From the NCBI RefSeq assembly GCF_900101595.1, contig NZ_FMYY01000005.1:62001-126000 (forward strand): 64,000 bases of DNA, in the 5' to 3' direction. Of this stretch, positions 60,652-64,000 are shown in pieces. Positions within the stretch are counted from its first letter, which is position 1; every line of letters begins with the position of its first letter. A model generated the notes under the pieces. It did no database searches. It saw only the letters and a list, made by a program, of their open reading frames with translations, and was not told the DNA's origin. A program made the position numbers and the translations under genes. The DNA comes from Paenibacillus sp. cl123 (GTDB lineage Bacteria; Bacillota; Bacilli; Paenibacillales; NBRC-103111).

Positions 60652-61470
60652 GTGAAAATTCATTTTTTGGGAACGGCGGCTGCGGAAGGATTTCCGAATG
60701 CCTTTTGCCGTTGCGAGCACTGTATGAAGGCCCGTGAGCTTGGCGGAAAAAATATACGTACCCGCAGCTCCGCCATCATTGACGATGTGATCAAATTCGA
60801 TTATTCGCCCGATTCATATATGCAGTCTCTTCGCGACAATATTGATTTCACCGCGATCGAGCATCTGCTTGTGACTCACACGCATTCCGATCATTACAAT
60901 GCGTTTGATCTGGAATGCCGGAGAACGGGCATCGCTCATAATCTGGAGACTCCGATGCATATTTACGGCAATGATGCCGTGATGCACCATACGCGGGTGG
61001 CGATAGGCCGCTTTGCGGGAGAGCGGTATGCGTTCCATCTGCTGCGCCCCTTCGAGACGATCACTGTGGGGGATGCGAGGGTGACTCCGCTGCTCGCCGA
61101 TCATGACAAGATGGAAACCTGCCTCTTGTACGTCGTCGAGAAGGGCGGAAAAACGCTGCTGTACGGACATGATTCGGGCTGGTTCCCGGAAGCTACATGG
61201 GCCTGGTTGAAAGGAAAGCAAGTGGACTGCGCCATACTCGATTGCACGCACGGGTTTACGGGAAATTCCCGCGACCGCAACCACATGTGCATCGAAACCA
61301 TCCTGGAAGCCCAGCGCGAGTTTCAGAAAGAACAAATATTGAAAGAAAACGGACAAATTATCGCCACGCACTTCAGCCATAATTCCAAGCTGCTGCATGA
61401 CCAATTTGAAGAAGTTTTCAAGCCTGCGGGGGTCGTGGTGGCCTATGACGGAATGATCGTTCATATCTAG
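60652..61470 (+). CDS. PhnP-like metallo-beta-lactamase-fold phosphodiesterase
   Basis: This 272-residue enzyme carries the HxHxDH motif THTHSDHYN (about 80-88) and later metal ligands in ADHD, YGHDSG and THFSHNS. Its start GTAAAEGFPNAFCRCEHCMKARE, with two paired Cys before RTRSSAII, is like PhnP, which has a structural zinc there and hydrolyses cyclic phosphodiesters in phosphonate metabolism. The context (GntR regulator, Fe/phosphonate-type importer) lets one think of organophosphorus use, but no C-P lyase genes are present. GTG 60652 follows CAGGAGGAG, 21 bp after the regulator stop. Confidence 0.88.
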   Translation: MKIHFLGTAAAEGFPNAFCRCEHCMKARELGGKNIRTRSSAIIDDVIKFDYSPDSYMQSLRDNIDFTAIEHLLVTHTHSDHYNAFDLECRRTGIAHNLETPMHIYGNDAVMHHTRVAIGRFAGERYAFHLLRPFETITVGDARVTPLLADHDKMETCLLYVVEKGGKTLLYGHDSGWFPEATWAWLKGKQVDCAILDCTHGFTGNSRDRNHMCIETILEAQREFQKEQILKENGQIIATHFSHNSKLLHDQFEEVFKPAGVVVAYDGMIVHI

Positions 61471-61525
61471 GCTGCCATGGTTTGATATACCAATCCATGA
61501 ATTATAAAAAGGGAGTGTAAACAAA

Positions 61526-62635
61526 ATGAAAAGAATGATAAGCACAACATTGGCATCGATCCTGTGTCTGGCGGTAACGGCTTGCGGCGGCGGCAATACC
61601 AGCGGCAAAACGGCGGAGACTGCTCCTCCGGCAAATACTCCGTCTGCAACAGCGCCGGCAGCGAATGAACCGGTTAAAAACGAGAAGCTGATCGTCTATA
61701 CGAATGCGAATTCCGACGGACGCGGCGAATGGCTTATCGAGAAGGCGAAAAGCGCCGGCTTCGAGATGGAGCTGGTCGGAGCAGGCGGAGCCAACTTGAC
61801 GAACCGCTTGATCGCGGAGAAAAACAACCCGATTGCGGACGTCGTATTCGGCCTGAACAATATGCTTTATGAAAACCTGAAAAAAGAAAACGTGCTGACC
61901 AAATATGTTCCGAAATGGGCGGGAGAAGTAGAGCAGGGCTTGAACGATCCCGAGGGCTACTACCACGGGCTGGTGAAGCAGGCGATTCTGCTCGGTTATA
62001 ATCCCCAAGCTTACACGCCGGAAACGGCGCCGAAGGATTGGACGGACTTGTACAAAAATCCGGCCTTCAAAGGCAAATATGAAGCTCCGACGCTGCTTGG
62101 ACAAATTACGCCGCAGCTTGTCGTAGCCGGCATATTGACCAGACACAAGGATGCGAATGGCGAGCTTGGCATATCCAAACAAGGCTGGGACGAAGTCAAG
62201 CAATTGTTCGACAACGGCGTAAGAGCGGTTGAAGGGGAAGACTTCTATGCGAATCTGGCAAGCGGCAAAACGCCGCTCGGCGCGCTCGTGTCCGGTACGC
62301 TCAGCAAGAAGGAAGAGCAGTATAAAGTGAAAGCGGGCATCGTAAGCCCATCTATCGGTGTGCCGATGATTGTCGAGCATGCAGCCATTGTTAACGGCAC
62401 GAAGAAGAAAGCAACGGCAGAGCGGTTCGTAGAATGGATGGGTACAGCCGAAGTGCAAGGAGAGTTTGCCGCCAAGTTCAACGCGATGCCTGCCAATACG
62501 AAGGCCGCTGAGAAAGCGAATGATTCCGTCAAGGCACTGTATGCCAATCTGAAAGCACAGCCTCTGGATTGGAGCTTCATTGCCGGCAACATTGGCAAAT
62601 GGGTCGAGAAAATCGAATTGCAGATTATGAAATAA
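61526..62635 (+). CDS. ABC transporter substrate-binding lipoprotein, AfuA/PhnS type
   Basis: This 369-residue lipoprotein has lipobox AVTAC (Cys about 20), then a Pro/Ala-rich linker. The binding fold begins KLIVYTNANSDGRGEWLIEKAK, as in Fe3+, 2-aminoethylphosphonate and thiamine receptors. LLGYNPQAYTPETAPKDWTDL and VSPSIGVPMIVEHAAIVNGTKKKATAERFVEWM are typical. No pair of Tyr as in Fe3+ receptors is obvious. It starts the importer that includes the ATPase and permease that follow. The ribosome binding site is AAGGGAG. Confidence 0.92.
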   Translation: MKRMISTTLASILCLAVTACGGGNTSGKTAETAPPANTPSATAPAANEPVKNEKLIVYTNANSDGRGEWLIEKAKSAGFEMELVGAGGANLTNRLIAEKNNPIADVVFGLNNMLYENLKKENVLTKYVPKWAGEVEQGLNDPEGYYHGLVKQAILLGYNPQAYTPETAPKDWTDLYKNPAFKGKYEAPTLLGQITPQLVVAGILTRHKDANGELGISKQGWDEVKQLFDNGVRAVEGEDFYANLASGKTPLGALVSGTLSKKEEQYKVKAGIVSPSIGVPMIVEHAAIVNGTKKKATAERFVEWMGTAEVQGEFAAKFNAMPANTKAAEKANDSVKALYANLKAQPLDWSFIAGNIGKWVEKIELQIMK

Positions 62636-62654
62636 TCAAGAACAATGGACAACG

Positions 62655-62685
62655 GACTGCATATTGGATGCTCCAATATGCAGTC
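62655..62685 (+). terminator. strong intercistronic hairpin (attenuator)
   Basis: A perfect 14-bp stem (62655-62668 with 62672-62685), a 3-nt loop and TTCTTT lie between the binding-protein and ATPase genes. It probably stops most transcripts, so that the receptor is made in excess. Confidence 0.85.
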
Positions 62686-62708
62686 GTTCTTTAAGAAAAG
62701 GAGCAGCC

Positions 62709-63716
62709 ATGATCACATTTCATGACATTCAAATCAAGTTCGGTAGCTTCCATGCCATTCAAAATCTCAATCTGCAGATCAACGAAGGCGAGTTTTTTAC
62801 GTTTCTCGGTCCGTCGGGATGTGGGAAAACAACGATATTGCGCAGCCTTGTCGGATTTATTACCCCCACGAGCGGCGAGATTCGGCTGAGCGGCAAGGAT
62901 ATCACGCATGTTCCCATCGAGAAGAGAGGAATCAGCATGGTGTTTCAAAGCTATGCCTTGTTTCCGACCATGAACGTGTATGAGAATATCGCTTTCGGCA
63001 TGCGCGTCAAGAAGGCTTCCAAGTCTGAGGTGGACCGGGAAGTAAGAGATATTGCGCAGAAGGTGGATCTTAAGGAGGGACAGCTGTTCAAGAAGGTGTC
63101 GGAGCTGTCGGGCGGCCAACAGCAACGCGTAGCGATTGCCAGAGCGCTGGTGCTTAAGCCGAGTATTCTGGCGCTGGATGAGCCTCTCTCCAACCTCGAC
63201 GCCAAGCTGAGGGTGCAGCTGCGCAACGAGCTGAAAAATCTGCAGAAGAAGTTCGGGATCACGACGATCTATGTCACGCACGATCAAGAGGAAGCGTTAA
63301 CATTGTCTGATCGCATTGCCGTCTTCAATAATGGGATTGTCGAGCAGGTCGGCACGCCGCAAGAGGTGTATAATCAGTCCCAAACCGAATTTGTATGCAA
63401 CTTCATAGGCGATATCAACAAGATCGACCCGCAAATTATTCAGAACAGCCGGCTGAAGGAGCATCTGGATGCGAGCAAGGTATCGTATATTCGCAATGAA
63501 AAAGTGAGTCTGCTGCCCCTGCCGGGTCAAGATAGCGTGGAATTAAAGGGCAGAATCGTAGATAAGGAATTTTATGGCCTGTACAGCAAATTTGTCATCG
63601 AGGTGAACGGCGGCGGGCTGCTGAAAACCATCGAGAAGGAAAGCGGAACGGCTCATTATCAAGTCGGCGACGAGCTTACCGTATATGTGGACAGCAGCGA
63701 TATTTTGCAGTATTAA
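62709..63716 (+). CDS. ABC transporter ATP-binding protein, PotA/FbpC/PhnT type
   Basis: This 335-residue ATPase has Walker A GPSGCGKTT (34-42), Q-loop FQSYALFP, signature LSGGQQQR (about 132), Walker B ILALDEP and the H-loop VTHDQEEAL. A C-terminal regulatory domain (about 240-335) includes VELKGRIVDKEFYG, a TOBE-like segment. ATG 62709 (MITFHDIQIKFG) follows AAAAGGAG and is used rather than the in-frame ATG 62664, which lies in the hairpin. It powers the importer with the permease that follows. Confidence 0.94.
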   Translation: MITFHDIQIKFGSFHAIQNLNLQINEGEFFTFLGPSGCGKTTILRSLVGFITPTSGEIRLSGKDITHVPIEKRGISMVFQSYALFPTMNVYENIAFGMRVKKASKSEVDREVRDIAQKVDLKEGQLFKKVSELSGGQQQRVAIARALVLKPSILALDEPLSNLDAKLRVQLRNELKNLQKKFGITTIYVTHDQEEALTLSDRIAVFNNGIVEQVGTPQEVYNQSQTEFVCNFIGDINKIDPQIIQNSRLKEHLDASKVSYIRNEKVSLLPLPGQDSVELKGRIVDKEFYGLYSKFVIEVNGGGLLKTIEKESGTAHYQVGDELTVYVDSSDILQY

Positions 63717-63733
63717 GGAAAGGAGGATGCAGG

Positions 63734-64000
63734 TTGCCCAGCGCAGAGAAGTTGAAGAAATCGATAGCATCCGTCAATTGGACAACATTTATATTGTACG
63801 CGCTTATTGCGTGGTTTGTCGTAGCGTTTTTGATCTATCCGAACATTAATATTTATTACGAAATCTTCTTTAAAGGCGGCAAATTTTCGTTGGAGGCGGC
63901 AGAGAAGCTTTTATCCTCCCAGCGCGCGATGAAAAGCTTGTATAACAGTTTTATTTTGGCTGTTTCTCTTGTATGTACAGTAAATATTGTTGGCGTAACC
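63734..64000 (+). CDS. ABC transporter permease, N-terminal part (cut by window end; TTG start)
   Basis: The frame from TTG 63734 is open to the window end (89 codons). It gives a short basic head, LPSAEKLKKSIASVNW, a first membrane helix (FILYALIAWFVVAFLIYPNI), an extracellular stretch and the start of a second helix (YNSFILAVSLVCTVNIVGVT). This is the beginning of a FbpB/PhnU-type permease, usually about 550 residues with two permease units. The AAAGGAGG site (63719-63726) is 7 bp from the TTG; an ATG at 63727 is out of frame. Confidence 0.85.
   Translation, partial: MPSAEKLKKSIASVNWTTFILYALIAWFVVAFLIYPNINIYYEIFFKGGKFSLEAAEKLLSSQRAMKSLYNSFILAVSLVCTVNIVGVT

Noticed and set aside
60652..63716. 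Firm assignment as 2-aminoethylphosphonate system (phnP, phnS, phnT)
   Set aside because: Family resemblance is compatible, but no phosphonatase or C-P lyase gene is visible, so no gene symbols were given.

Overview
The window reads as chromosomal DNA of a GC-rich, Gram-positive, spore-forming Bacillota, most likely Paenibacillus or a close relative. The signs are strong GGAGG ribosome binding sites, frequent GTG/TTG starts, lipobox-type binding proteins, three YesM/YesN-type two-component pairs next to LplB/YtcP-type sugar ABC transporters, a class D sortase with its substrate, and a collagen-like surface/spore protein. There are no rRNA, tRNA, CRISPR or prophage features. Assignment is by family recognition only; no search was run.

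Layout. 1-6842: end of an NMT1/SsuA-type ABC importer, a LuxE-like acyl-protein synthetase with a LuxC-like acyl reductase, an SDR, hydroxyethylthiazole kinase (thiM) and a GNAT. 6971-13166: an unrecognised two-repeat protein, methionine aminopeptidase, then a cell-surface block (LPQTG-anchored protein with four Cys-paired repeats, class D sortase, secreted transglutaminase-like protein). 13163-21234: AraC regulators with a sugar-isomerase-like protein, a DppA-like M55 peptidase, two FAD-type oxidoreductases and an aldo/keto reductase. 21303-22592: an orphan TnpB element with a well-folded omega-RNA candidate. 22766-28007: GH13 glucosidase divergent from YesM/YesN pair 1. 28041-28710: an AT-richer GNAT plus 62-aa protein island. 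29033-37356: GH3 glycosidase, three-gene ABC importer (no ATPase), sulfatase, MgtC-like protein. 37901-46892: YesN/YesM pair 2, permeases, a 974-aa double-FAD protein and a binding protein. 46958-47530: glutathione peroxidase. 47870-57748: YesM/YesN pair 3, another three-gene importer, a second sulfatase, and a convergent GH105 hydrolase. 58025-58981: collagen-like protein. 59479-64000: GntR/LacI-type regulator, PhnP-like metallo-hydrolase and a binding protein/ATPase/permease importer that runs off the window.

How it fits together. Three sensor/regulator pairs each sit beside a carbohydrate importer or glycosidase, and the window carries two sulfatases of different subtypes plus GH3, GH13 and GH105 enzymes. 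This suggests uptake and breakdown of sulfated or acidic plant/algal/host glycans; the substrate is inference. Three sets of candidate operators support separate regulons: an ACAGGTC-type element at equal distance (40 bp) from the -10 of the GH3 gene and of the first importer; a TGACATTTT element 43-44 bp before the -10 of three transcription units around pair 2; and a CATAAAT direct repeat spaced 21 bp before the importer of pair 3. The large FAD protein at 42434 looks like a fusion of the counterparts of the two adjacent FAD proteins at 17322-20050, so the same two-part system seems to occur twice, once split and once fused.
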